Positions 7,480-15,604 of a DNA stretch of 64,000 nt are shown here, in pieces. Both the position numbers and the translations under genes were made by a program. The stretch lies in contig NZ_JNWK01000001.1 in the NCBI RefSeq assembly GCF_000716445.1, positions 259,729-323,728 on the forward strand, in the 5' to 3' direction. The notes under the pieces were generated by a model. It searched no databases. It saw nothing but the letters and a program-made list of their open reading frames with translations, and had not been told where the DNA came from. Within the stretch, counting starts at the first letter, position 1. Every line of letters begins with the position of its first letter. This DNA comes from Streptomyces wedmorensis. GTDB lineage: Bacteria > Actinomycetota > Actinomycetes > Streptomycetales > Streptomycetaceae.

Positions 7480-8435
7480 ACTTCCTGAGATTCGCCGCAC
7501 GCAGGGTGGCGGAGATGGCCGCCACCCTGCTCGCCGCCTCGTTCGTGGTCTTCGGAGCCATGTACCTGGCGCCGGGCAACCCGGCCGGCTTCCTGCTCTC
7601 CGGCCGCTCCGCCTCGCCGGAGGCACTCGCCGCCATCAACGCCCAGTACCACCTGGGCGATCCCTTCTTCGTCCGGTACCTCAACTGGCTCGGCGACATC
7701 CTGCAAGGAGACTTCGGGCGCTCCATCACCTACCGCACCGACGTCTCCCGGCTCCTGGCCGACCGCCTCCCCACCACGCTGCTCCTCGTCGTGATGGCGC
7801 TGGTCGTGGTCGTGGCGATCGGCCTGGTCCTCGGCTGGGTCGCCGCGGTCCGCGGCGGCGGCACCGACTCCGCCATCCTGGTCGGCACGACCTTCGCCGT
7901 CGGCACCCCGTCGTTCGTCGCGGCCGTCCTGCTCCAGGGACTCTTCGCCGTCAACCTCGGCTGGTTCCCCAGCAGCGGCTCCGGCGACGGCTTCCTCGAC
8001 AAGGTCCGGCACCTCACCCTGCCGGCGATCGCCCTCGCCCTCTACCTGATCGGCATGCTCGCCCGCGTCACCCGGTCCACCATGCTCGAAGCCCTCGACA
8101 GCGAGCACGTCACCGTCGCCCGCAGCCGCGGCGTCCCCGAGCGCCAGGTCATCAGCCGCCACGTGTTCCGCAACTCGCTGGGCACCGTCCTCACCACCGG
8201 CGGACTGATCGTCTCCACCCTCCTGGTCTGCACGATCCTCGTGGAGACCGCGTTCAGCATCGGCGGCGTCGGCCAGCTCCTGGAGCTGTCCACCACGACC
8301 AAGGACTTCCCGACCGTCCAGGCGATCTCCTTGATCATCGTCGCCCTCTTCATGGCCGTGAACCTGATCGTCGACCTGCTGCTCCCCGTGGTCGACCCGC
8401 GGATCACCCTCGGATCGAGGAGTTCCTCCGTATGA
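7476..8435 (+). CDS. ABC importer permease 1 (DppB-like)
   Basis: GTG at 7476 overlaps the lipoprotein stop as GTGA. The 319-aa product has six predicted membrane segments, a periplasmic loop after the first, and a binding-protein-dependent transport signature near the end (ALDSEHVTVARSRGVPERQVISRHVFRNSLG), which contacts the ATPases. It matches the DppB/OppB/NikB type in length and in the N-terminal APGNPA element. It forms the channel with the next gene product. Confidence 0.88.
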   Translation: MNFLRFAARRVAEMAATLLAASFVVFGAMYLAPGNPAGFLLSGRSASPEALAAINAQYHLGDPFFVRYLNWLGDILQGDFGRSITYRTDVSRLLADRLPTTLLLVVMALVVVVAIGLVLGWVAAVRGGGTDSAILVGTTFAVGTPSFVAAVLLQGLFAVNLGWFPSSGSGDGFLDKVRHLTLPAIALALYLIGMLARVTRSTMLEALDSEHVTVARSRGVPERQVISRHVFRNSLGTVLTTGGLIVSTLLVCTILVETAFSIGGVGQLLELSTTTKDFPTVQAISLIIVALFMAVNLIVDLLLPVVDPRITLGSRSSSV

Positions 8436-9286
8436 CCGCCGTCCTGACCCGCCGGCCCGGACTCGCGAAGATCCGCACCGCCCGGTCCCCGCTGTACCTG
8501 GTCTGCCTCGGCCTCGTCGGCCTCGTCACCGTCGCCGCGCTCCTCGCGCCGTGGCTGGTGCCGTACGACCCCAACGCGGTCGACCTCGGCAACGCACTGG
8601 CCGCTCCCTCCCCGGAGCACCTCCTCGGCGTCGACGCCGCCGGGCGCGACACCCTCTCCCGGCTGCTCCTCGGAGCCCGCACCTCGCTCCTGGGACCCCT
8701 CGGGGTCGTCGTCTTCTCCACCGTCGCCGGCGTGGCGATCGGCATGGCCGCCGGCTGGCGGGGCGGCTGGCTCGACTCGGTCCTGTCCCGCAGCACCGAA
8801 CTGGTCTTCGCGTTCCCCGGCATGCTCCTCGCCATCCTGATCATCTCGATCTACGGCGAAGGGCTGCCGGCCCCCGTCATCGCCCTCTCCGTCGCGTACC
8901 TGCCGTACGTCAGCCGCCTCACCCGCTCCCTCGTGCTGGCCGAACGCAAACGCCCCTACGTCAGCGCCTACCAGGTCCAGGGACACTCGGCCCTCCAGAT
9001 CTGCCTGCGCCACGTCCTGCCCAACATCGCCCCCGTCGTCCTCGCCCAGTCCACCATCAACTTCGGCTACGCACTGATGGACCTCGCCGGCCTGTCCTTC
9101 CTCGGCCTCGGCGTACCCGCGCTCACCCCCGACTGGGGCCGCATGGTCTTCGACGGCCAGACAGCCATCCAGCACGGCTACCCGCTGTCCGCGATCCTGC
9201 CCTGCGTCTTCATCGTGCTCACCGTCGTCGCCTTCAACGTGGTCGGAGAGCGCTGGGCCGACCGCGTCGCCAGGAGAGACCGATGA
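8432..9286 (+). CDS. ABC importer permease 2 (DppC-like)
   Basis: The 284-aa protein starts with an ATGA overlap and a GAGGAG ribosome site. It has the DppC/OppC pattern: an N-terminal membrane segment, then PSPEHLLGVDAAGRDTLSRLLLGARTSL, and the EAA-type loop KRPYVSAYQVQGHSALQICLRHVLPN. The ending WGRMVFDG and final membrane helix are also typical. It pairs with the preceding permease. Coupling through all five genes shows a single operon. Confidence 0.88.
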   Translation: MTAVLTRRPGLAKIRTARSPLYLVCLGLVGLVTVAALLAPWLVPYDPNAVDLGNALAAPSPEHLLGVDAAGRDTLSRLLLGARTSLLGPLGVVVFSTVAGVAIGMAAGWRGGWLDSVLSRSTELVFAFPGMLLAILIISIYGEGLPAPVIALSVAYLPYVSRLTRSLVLAERKRPYVSAYQVQGHSALQICLRHVLPNIAPVVLAQSTINFGYALMDLAGLSFLGLGVPALTPDWGRMVFDGQTAIQHGYPLSAILPCVFIVLTVVAFNVVGERWADRVARRDR

Positions 9287-10278
9287 CCTCCATGAGTTCC
9301 CCGCACACGCTCGACGTCCGAGGGCTGCGCATCACCCTGCCCGGCACCGCCCGACCCGTCCTCGACGGCGTCGACCTCCACGTCGGCGCCGGCGAGACCG
9401 TCGCCCTCGTCGGCGAGTCAGGGTCCGGCAAGACCCTCACCTCGCGCAGCGCCCTGAAGCTGCTGCCGCCCGGCGCCGTCGTCGAAGGCGCCGTCCGCGT
9501 CCGCGGCGAGGACGTCCTCGCCATGAACGCCGAGCAGCTGCGCGGACTGCGCACCGGCACGGTGTCCATGATCTTCCAGGACCCCCGGGCCGCCCTCAAC
9601 CCGCTGCGCCGCATCGGCGACTTCCTCACCGAGAGCGTCACCCTCACCGGCAGCATGAGCCGGGCGGACGCCACCGCCCGCGCCGTCGAACTGCTCCGGG
9701 CGGTCGGTCTCGACGAGTCCGCCCTGCGCAAGTACCCCGGCCAGGTCTCCGGCGGCATGCTGCAACGCGTCATGATCGCCGCCGCCCTGATGGGCGACCC
9801 CGCCCTCGTCCTCGCCGACGAACCCACCACCGCGCTCGACGTCACCACCCAGGCCGAGGTCATCGCCCTCCTGGCCGAACTCCGCGAACGCTTCGGCACC
9901 GGTCTCCTGTTCGTCACCCACGACCTCGACCTCGCCGCGGCGATCAGCGACCGCGTCTACGTCATGTACGCCGGCAGGATCGTGGAGAGCGGCCCCGCGG
10001 AAGCCCTCTTCGCGCGTCCCCGGCACCCGTACACCTCGGCCCTGCTCGCCTCCACCCCCCGCCTGGAAGGCCCTCAGGGCAGGCTCGCCGCCATCGACGG
10101 CCAGCCGCCCGACCTCCGGCAGGAGCTCGTCGGCTGCGCGTTCGCGGCCCGCTGCCACCTGGCCACCGAGATCTGCGACCAGCAGGCCCCCGAACCGCGG
10201 ACCGCACCCGGCCGGCCGCACCACCAGGCCGCCTGTCACCACAGCGACCGCCTCGAAGGGAGCCCCGTCGATGCCTGA
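9283..10278 (+). CDS. ABC importer ATPase 1 (DppD-like)
   Basis: The 331-aa ATPase starts at an ATGA overlap with CAGGAGAG upstream. Walker A is GESGSGKT, the Q-loop is in MIFQDP, the signature is VSGGMLQRVMIAAAL, and Walker B is LVLADEPTTALD. The C-terminal oligopeptide-type extension is present, with cysteines (VGCAFAARC...ICDQQ) of the kind known to hold an iron-sulphur cluster in related transporters. It energises uptake together with the next gene product. Confidence 0.9.
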   Translation: MTSMSSPHTLDVRGLRITLPGTARPVLDGVDLHVGAGETVALVGESGSGKTLTSRSALKLLPPGAVVEGAVRVRGEDVLAMNAEQLRGLRTGTVSMIFQDPRAALNPLRRIGDFLTESVTLTGSMSRADATARAVELLRAVGLDESALRKYPGQVSGGMLQRVMIAAALMGDPALVLADEPTTALDVTTQAEVIALLAELRERFGTGLLFVTHDLDLAAAISDRVYVMYAGRIVESGPAEALFARPRHPYTSALLASTPRLEGPQGRLAAIDGQPPDLRQELVGCAFAARCHLATEICDQQAPEPRTAPGRPHHQAACHHSDRLEGSPVDA

Positions 10279-11068
10279 CAACGTCCTGGAGGCCGTCGGC
10301 CTCCACCGCGCCTACGGGAGCGTCCGCGCCGTCGACGACGTGTCCTTCACCCTCCCCGAGGGCGGATCCCTGGGCATCGTCGGCGAATCCGGGTCCGGCA
10401 AGACCACCACCGCCCGGATCGTCGTCGGCCTGGAACAGGCCGACTCCGGAGACGTGCTGGTACGAGGACGGGCCCGCGACGCCCGCGGCCGGGGCCGCAC
10501 CCGGCGGCTGGCACGCGCGCGCGAGGTCCAGATGGTCTTCCAGGACCCGTACCTCTCCCTCGACCCCAGGACCAGCGTCGAACAGGTCCTGCGCGAGGCC
10601 CTGCGCCTCCACTTCCCCGACACCGACCACGACCGGCGCGTCCGCGAACTCCTCGACCAGGTCGGCCTCGGCACCCGTGCCGCCGACGCCCGCCCCCGGC
10701 AGCTCTCCGGCGGCCAGCGACAGCGCGTCGCCATCGCCCGCGCCCTCGCCGTGGAACCGGCCGTCCTCGTCCTGGACGAGGCCGTCGCCGCCCTCGACGT
10801 CTCCGTGCAGGCACAGATCCTCAACCTCCTCGCCGACATCCGCGAGGAGACCCGGATCGGCTACCTCTTCATCACCCACGACCTCGGCGTGGTCCGCTGC
10901 GTCACCGACGACGTCATCGTCATGCGCAAGGGCCGGGTCGTCGAGGCCGGCCCCACCGCCGAGGTGCTCGCCGCGCCCCGGCACCCGTACACCCGGCTCC
11001 TCCTGGAGTCCGTACCCCGCCCGGGTTGGGACCCAGAGGCGATCGCCGCCGCCCGCCGGGCGCTCTGA
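10271..11068 (+). CDS. ABC importer ATPase 2 (DppF-like)
   Basis: The 265-aa ATPase starts 8 nt inside the previous gene with GAAGGGAG upstream. Walker A is GESGSGKT, the Q-loop MVFQDP, the signature LSGGQRQRVAIARAL, and Walker B VLVLDEAVAALD, in which the usual DEPTSALD proline is alanine while the catalytic glutamate is kept. It is shorter than typical DppF (about 330 aa) because the oligopeptide C-terminal extension is largely absent: the chain ends soon after HPYTRLLLESVP. Confidence 0.88.
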   Translation: MPDNVLEAVGLHRAYGSVRAVDDVSFTLPEGGSLGIVGESGSGKTTTARIVVGLEQADSGDVLVRGRARDARGRGRTRRLARAREVQMVFQDPYLSLDPRTSVEQVLREALRLHFPDTDHDRRVRELLDQVGLGTRAADARPRQLSGGQRQRVAIARALAVEPAVLVLDEAVAALDVSVQAQILNLLADIREETRIGYLFITHDLGVVRCVTDDVIVMRKGRVVEAGPTAEVLAAPRHPYTRLLLESVPRPGWDPEAIAAARRAL

Positions 11069-11329
11069 CCACGGCGCATCCCCTTCGCGAGGCACCGCAC
11101 GGCCGCACGTCCGGCTCGCGACGCGCCCCCTCCCGCGAGGCACGGCGCCCCCACGCCGCCCTCGCGACGCAAGGGCCTCGGGTGCTCCGCGCCCCCACGC
11201 GGAGCGCCCGCGGCACACCGCCACCGCACCGAACCCGGCGGCGGGGGACCGGGCCGCATCCCGTGCGCCCATCCCGCCCCCGTCGCCGGCACCCCCACCG
11301 CGCACGTACGTTGACACAGGAGGTCAACC

Positions 11330-12478
11330 ATGAACCATCATGCTGTCGCCCGCCATGCGGGTCCCGGCCTGAACAGGCGCCGGTTCCTGGCGGCGGCGGG
11401 CCTGACCGCCGCCGCCGGCGCCGCCATCACGACGGCCGTCCAGAGCCGCGCCGGGGCCGCACCGTCCGCCCGGTCCTTCCGGGTCCCGGTCGAGGACGTC
11501 CGGCACACCCGCACGTGGATGGCGTTCCCGGACAGCACCTCGATCTGGGGCAACAAGCTGAGCGGCGTGCAGGCCGACATCGCCCTGATCGCCCGCACGA
11601 TCGCGCAGTACGAGCCGGTCGTCCTGTGTGCCAACCCGGGCAGCGCCGCCAAGGCGCGCACGATGTGCGGCCCCACGGTCACCGTCATCAACTCGATCCC
11701 GGTCGACGACTGCTGGATGCGCGACACGGGCCCGGTCTTCCGCCGGGACGGCTACGGAGGCCTCGACACCGTCGGCCTCAACTTCAACGGCTGGGGCAAC
11801 AAGCAGGCCCACTCCAGGGACGCCCTGGTGGCCGAGCGGATCGCCGCGCACGTGGGCGTGCCGTTCACCTACGCCGACCTGGTCGGCGAGGGCGGTGCCA
11901 TCGAGCAGGACGGCGCCGGCACCCTGATGGCCACCCGCAGCAGCCTCGTGAACCGCAACCGGAACCCCGGGATGTCGGAGCGCGAGCTGGAGCGGGCGAT
12001 GTGCGAGGCGTACGGCGCGTCCAAGGTCATCTGGTTCGACGGCGTCTACGGCCAGGACATCACCGACGACCACGTCGACGCGACCTCCCGCTTCCTCTCT
12101 CCGGGTGAGGCCCTCGTCCAGATGCCCGTGGCCGGCGACAACGACGCCTACGCCCGCGACGCCCGGAAGCAGTACGACAAGCTCTCGGTCTCGACGACCT
12201 CGTCCGGCCGCGCGATGGACGTGATGCGCCTCCAGGGCCCGGACTACAACAAGATCCGCTCCACCAACCGGGACTTCCTCGCCTCGTACGCGAACTTCTA
12301 CCTCTGCAACGACGCGGTCATCTCGGCCCGGTTCGGCGACAAGAGGGCCGACGAGGCCGCGCGGGCGACCCTGTCCCGCCTGTACCCCGACCGGTACATC
12401 GAGCAGATCGACATCGACCGTCTGGGAACGGGCGGCGGGGGCATCCACTGCGTCACCCAGCAACAGCCCGTCGCCTGA
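11330..12478 (+). CDS. Tat-exported agmatine deiminase family enzyme, copy A
   Basis: The 382-aa precursor has a twin-arginine signal (NRRRFLAAAG, hydrophobic stretch, RAGAAPSA cleavage area) and then a complete agmatine deiminase domain: RTWMAFP, DDCWMRDTGP, VGEGGAIEQD, QDITDDHVDA with the catalytic His, and the cysteine in GGGGIHCVTQQ. An AGGAGGT ribosome site precedes the ATG. Export of this normally cytosolic enzyme type implies deimination of agmatine or arginine-like groups outside the cell; the related PAD_porph family acts on peptidyl-arginine. The product could enter through the adjacent importer or permease. The 261 nt between it and the ABC operon hold no other gene. Confidence 0.87.
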   Translation: MNHHAVARHAGPGLNRRRFLAAAGLTAAAGAAITTAVQSRAGAAPSARSFRVPVEDVRHTRTWMAFPDSTSIWGNKLSGVQADIALIARTIAQYEPVVLCANPGSAAKARTMCGPTVTVINSIPVDDCWMRDTGPVFRRDGYGGLDTVGLNFNGWGNKQAHSRDALVAERIAAHVGVPFTYADLVGEGGAIEQDGAGTLMATRSSLVNRNRNPGMSERELERAMCEAYGASKVIWFDGVYGQDITDDHVDATSRFLSPGEALVQMPVAGDNDAYARDARKQYDKLSVSTTSSGRAMDVMRLQGPDYNKIRSTNRDFLASYANFYLCNDAVISARFGDKRADEAARATLSRLYPDRYIEQIDIDRLGTGGGGIHCVTQQQPVA

Positions 12479-12485
12479 GGGAACA

Positions 12486-12503
12486 TGACTGAAATTTTCG
12501 TCA
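12486..12503 (+). promoter_or_regulatory. operator-like palindrome, copy 3
   Basis: TGACTGA-AATT-TTCGTCA is an imperfect copy (two mismatches in the right arm) of the 3454 palindrome. It begins 8 nt after the copy A stop codon and 38 nt before copy 4, so the pair could bind cooperatively. Confidence 0.55.
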
Positions 12504-12523
12504 GGGGGTTACGTCCCGGTCAT

Positions 12524-12541
12524 TGACTGAAATTTGAGTCA
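12524..12541 (+). promoter_or_regulatory. operator-like palindrome, copy 4 (before NCS1 permease)
   Basis: TGACTGA-AATT-TGAGTCA has one arm mismatch. TTGACT at 12523-12528 and CCTAAT at 12545-12550 (16-nt spacing) would make a promoter whose -35 and spacer are covered by the site, as expected for TetR repression of the permease unit. Confidence 0.7.
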
Positions 12542-12628
12542 GTCCCTAATGTGAGCGCACCGTACAGCGCCTGCGGTCACCGCGGGCGCTGTGCCGATTC
12601 ATGGACGCATCCCTGAACAGGAGCCCAC

Positions 12629-14080
12629 ATGGGGCCAGTTGTCTCGCAGACGCAGGATTCCGCTTCGCACGCGGGCATCGAACAGCACTCGATCGACTGG
12701 GTGCCCCTCTCTGAACGGCACGGCAAGCCGTCCGGCGTCGGGGCCATCTGGTTCGTCGGCAGCCTCAACCTCACGGGCCTGGCGACCGGCGTCGTGACGC
12801 TCTCCATGGGGGCCTCGCTCGTCTGGACGGTGATCGCCACCGTCCTCGGCTCGCTCTTCGGAACGTTCTTCATGGCGTTCCACTCGGCCCAGGGCCCCCA
12901 GCTGGGCCTGCCCCAACTGGTCCAGTCCCGGCCGCAGTTCGGGTACCTGGGCGCCGCGCTCACCGTGTGGGTCTTCGCCCTCGTCAACTACGTGGCCTTC
13001 AACACCTCCGACGCCCTGCTGTCGGGCCAGGCCATGAACCTGCTCACCGGCATACCCAACAGCGTCGGCTATCTGCTGGCCGCCGCGGTGGCGACGGTGA
13101 TCGCCCTCTTCGGGTACGAGTGGATCCACCGGCTCAACAAGTGGCTCACCTGGCCGTTCGTCGTCGTCACCGCGGCGATCACCGCGGCCGCCCTGTTCGG
13201 CGGCGGCCTGCCGGACGGGGTCTGGACGGCCGGCCCGTTCGAACTCGCCCCCTTCATGCTGGTGTTCGTCTTCGTCGCCGGCTTCCAGCTCGGCTGGGCG
13301 CCGTACGTCTCGGACTACTCGCGCTACCTGAGACCCGACGTCCCCGTCCGCAGCACCTTCTGGTGGACCTACCTGCCGAGCGCGATCTCCGGCATCTGGG
13401 TGTTCGTCCTCGGCGCCGTGGTCTCCGCGGGAGCCCCCGAGGGCACCGACCCGGTGACCGCCCTGAAGCTGGCCGCCGACCGCCTGTTCGACGGCTTCGG
13501 CACGATCGCGGTGATCGTCCTCCTGGTGGGGCTGCTCTCCGTCATGGCGATCAACCAGTACGGCGGCAGCCTCACCATGATCTCGATCGTCGACTCGTTC
13601 CGCCCGGTCAAGCCGACGCGTTCGATCCGCGTCGCGACCATCGGCATCATGCTGGTGGCCGTCGGGACGGTCTCCACCCTCGTCGGCATCGACCAGTTCA
13701 ACTGGTTCTTCGCGAACGTGGTCGTGGTCCTGACCTACCTGTTCATCCCGTGGACGGCCATCAACCTGGTCGACTTCTTCTTCGTGCGACGCGGCCAGTA
13801 CGTCGTCAAGGAGATCTTCAACCCGAACGGCATCTACGGCCGATGGGGCTGGCGAGGCAACCTCGCCTATGTGATCGGCCTGGCCTGCATGGCCCCCTTC
13901 ATGGTCATCACCGGCCTCTTCGTCGGACCCGTAGCCAAGATCCTCGGCGGCGTCGACTGCTCGATCTTCGTCGGCCTGCCGGTGGCGGGCGCCCTCTACT
14001 GGGTCTTCGCCCGAAGCCTCGACACGGCCACCGAACGACGGATGGTCCGGGAGGAGGGGCTGCTGGACCGCCTGCACTGA
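12629..14080 (+). CDS. NCS1-family cytosine/purine-type permease
   Basis: The 483-aa protein has about 12 hydrophobic segments. Its N-terminal block IEQHSIDWVPLSERHGKPSG and first membrane helix (WFVGSLNLTGLATG) are typical of nucleobase:cation symporter-1 proteins (CodB, allantoin and purine carriers). Further marks are PQLGLPQLVQSRPQFGYLG and GWAPYVSDYSRYL. AACAGGAG precedes the ATG. It sits between two exported deiminase genes and behind the operator pair, so the substrate may be a nitrogen compound made by them rather than cytosine. Predicted location is the cytoplasmic membrane. Confidence 0.88.
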   Translation: MGPVVSQTQDSASHAGIEQHSIDWVPLSERHGKPSGVGAIWFVGSLNLTGLATGVVTLSMGASLVWTVIATVLGSLFGTFFMAFHSAQGPQLGLPQLVQSRPQFGYLGAALTVWVFALVNYVAFNTSDALLSGQAMNLLTGIPNSVGYLLAAAVATVIALFGYEWIHRLNKWLTWPFVVVTAAITAAALFGGGLPDGVWTAGPFELAPFMLVFVFVAGFQLGWAPYVSDYSRYLRPDVPVRSTFWWTYLPSAISGIWVFVLGAVVSAGAPEGTDPVTALKLAADRLFDGFGTIAVIVLLVGLLSVMAINQYGGSLTMISIVDSFRPVKPTRSIRVATIGIMLVAVGTVSTLVGIDQFNWFFANVVVVLTYLFIPWTAINLVDFFFVRRGQYVVKEIFNPNGIYGRWGWRGNLAYVIGLACMAPFMVITGLFVGPVAKILGGVDCSIFVGLPVAGALYWVFARSLDTATERRMVREEGLLDRLH

Positions 14081-14126
14081 GCACCCGCGCCTGCACGTAC
14101 AGAACCTTTGCGAGAAGGAGCACCAC

Positions 14127-15296
14127 GTGAACACGGAGCACAACGGCGAACGTCCCGGCATCAGCCGCAGATCCCTCCTGGCCCGTACCGGGGCGGCAGC
14201 CGCCGCCCTGGCGGTCGGCCCCGTCATCGGCGGCATCCAGCCGGCCATGGCCGCCTCCTGGCGCGTCCCGGGCGAGGACGCCCCGCACAAGCGGACCTGG
14301 ATGGCCTGGCCGTCCAGCCACACGATCTGGGGCAACCTGCTGTCCAAGATCCAGGCCGACATCGCCAAGCTCGCCAAGGAGATCGCCAGGTACGAGCCGG
14401 TGATCATGTGTGCGGACGGCTCCTCGGCCGCCTCACAGGCCCGGACGGCGTGCGGGTCCACCGTCACCGTCATCAGCTCCATCCCGGTGTCGGACTGCTG
14501 GATGCGCGACACCGGCCCGCTGTTCCGCGTCGACGGGGCCGGCGGCCTCGACTCCATCGGCCTGAACTTCAACGCCTGGGGCGAGAACGCCACCACGTTC
14601 TACGGCCTTCCCCACTCCGCCTACGACAAGGACCGCGTCGTGGCCGGACGGGTCGCCGCCTACGCGGGAGTCCCGTTCGCCAAGGCGTCCGTGGTCGGCG
14701 AGGGCGGCGGCGTCGAGTACGACGGCGACGGCACCCTCATGGCGACCGAGAGCTGCTGGCTGAACAGCAACCGCAATCCCGGCAAGACGCGCAGCCAGAT
14801 CGAGGCCGAACTGCTGGCCCGGTTCGGCGCCCAGAAGATGATCTGGCTGCCCGGCGTCAAGGGGCAGGACGTCACCGACGGCCACATCGACGGAACCGCC
14901 CGATACATCAAGCCGGGTGTGGTGATGGTGCAGCTGGCCGGCGCCGTACGCCCCGACGTGTGGACCGCCAACGCCCAGGCCATGTACAACACCCTGATCG
15001 ACGCGACCGACGCCAAGGGCCGCCGCCTTCAGGTCCTCACCATCGAGGGCCCGGACACCCTGCCCCGCATCTCCGCGGGCAAGCAGGCGGACTTCCTCAG
15101 CTCCTACATGAACTGGACGGTGACCAACTCGGCCATCATCACCACGCAGTTCGGCGACACCGCCAAGGACGCCGCGGCCAAGTCGGCCATCGCCGCCGCC
15201 TACGGCCGGCCCGTCGTCCAGCTCAACCTCGACAACCTCTACGGCAACGGCGGTGGCGGAGCCCACTGCGTGACCATGCAGGAGCCCACCCGCTGA
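14127..15296 (+). CDS. Tat-exported agmatine deiminase family enzyme, copy B
   Basis: A GTG start follows GAGAAGGAG. The 389-aa precursor has a Tat motif (SRRSLLARTG) and a signal ending near QPAMAAS, then the complete deiminase domain: RTWMAWPSS, SDCWMRDTGP, VGEGGGVEYD, QDVTDGHIDG and the cysteine in GGGGAHCVTMQEP. It is closely related to copy A over the whole length, so the two probably arose by duplication before or together with the NCS1 gene now between them. The reaction should be as for copy A; the MQEP ending instead of TQQQP may affect substrate contacts. Confidence 0.87.
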   Translation: MNTEHNGERPGISRRSLLARTGAAAAALAVGPVIGGIQPAMAASWRVPGEDAPHKRTWMAWPSSHTIWGNLLSKIQADIAKLAKEIARYEPVIMCADGSSAASQARTACGSTVTVISSIPVSDCWMRDTGPLFRVDGAGGLDSIGLNFNAWGENATTFYGLPHSAYDKDRVVAGRVAAYAGVPFAKASVVGEGGGVEYDGDGTLMATESCWLNSNRNPGKTRSQIEAELLARFGAQKMIWLPGVKGQDVTDGHIDGTARYIKPGVVMVQLAGAVRPDVWTANAQAMYNTLIDATDAKGRRLQVLTIEGPDTLPRISAGKQADFLSSYMNWTVTNSAIITTQFGDTAKDAAAKSAIAAAYGRPVVQLNLDNLYGNGGGGAHCVTMQEPTR

Positions 15297-15325
15297 CCCA
15301 CTCCCGACAGCCATCCTCTGAGTGA

Positions 15326-15359
15326 CCGGCCCGGGTCTCACCTCCGAGACCCGGGCCGG
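15326..15359 (+). terminator. strong hairpin ending the deiminase/permease unit
   Basis: A perfect 14-bp stem (CCGGCCCGGGTCTC / GAGACCCGGGCCGG) around ACCTCC lies 30 nt after the copy B stop. There is no T-run, as is common in actinomycetes. Confidence 0.75.
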
Positions 15360-15604
15360 CCCAGGGAGGGGCACCGCCGAGCCGGCCCGGTTCCATCAGA
15401 CGTCGCTCGTCAGGGGGGCAAGGCTCGGTACGAGGGTCGTGACTACCCTCCGTAGACCGGAGCCCGATGGTTGACGGGGCACCTACCGATCGGTCATCTG
15501 CCCGCTGGCAGGCCCTTGCTGACGATGAAATACTGAAAAGAGGGGATGCATCGCCCGGCGGGGTTCCACAGATCGCAGATCAGAGATCACGGGAGCTGGT
15601 GCCG
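15360..15604 (+). other. non-coding stretch before the giant gene pair
   Basis: A frame open from ATG 15467 runs into the giant gene, but its codons are AT-rich in third position (GTT, GAT, TCA, ATA, AAA), unlike the downstream gene. I read this as promoter and leader. TACTGAAAAGAGG near 15532 is locally AT-rich. No known motif is recognised. Confidence 0.5.

Noticed and set aside
5806..11068. Dedicated nickel transporter for urease
   Set aside because: Family-5 importers include nickel systems, but the urease is broken and the importer is coupled to the deiminase island; no nickel-specific residues could be named, so it was kept only as an alternative.
15467..15604. N-terminal extension of giant protein A from ATG 15467
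   Set aside because: Third codon positions are AT-rich and unlike the gene body; a GGGAG site precedes ATG 15605.
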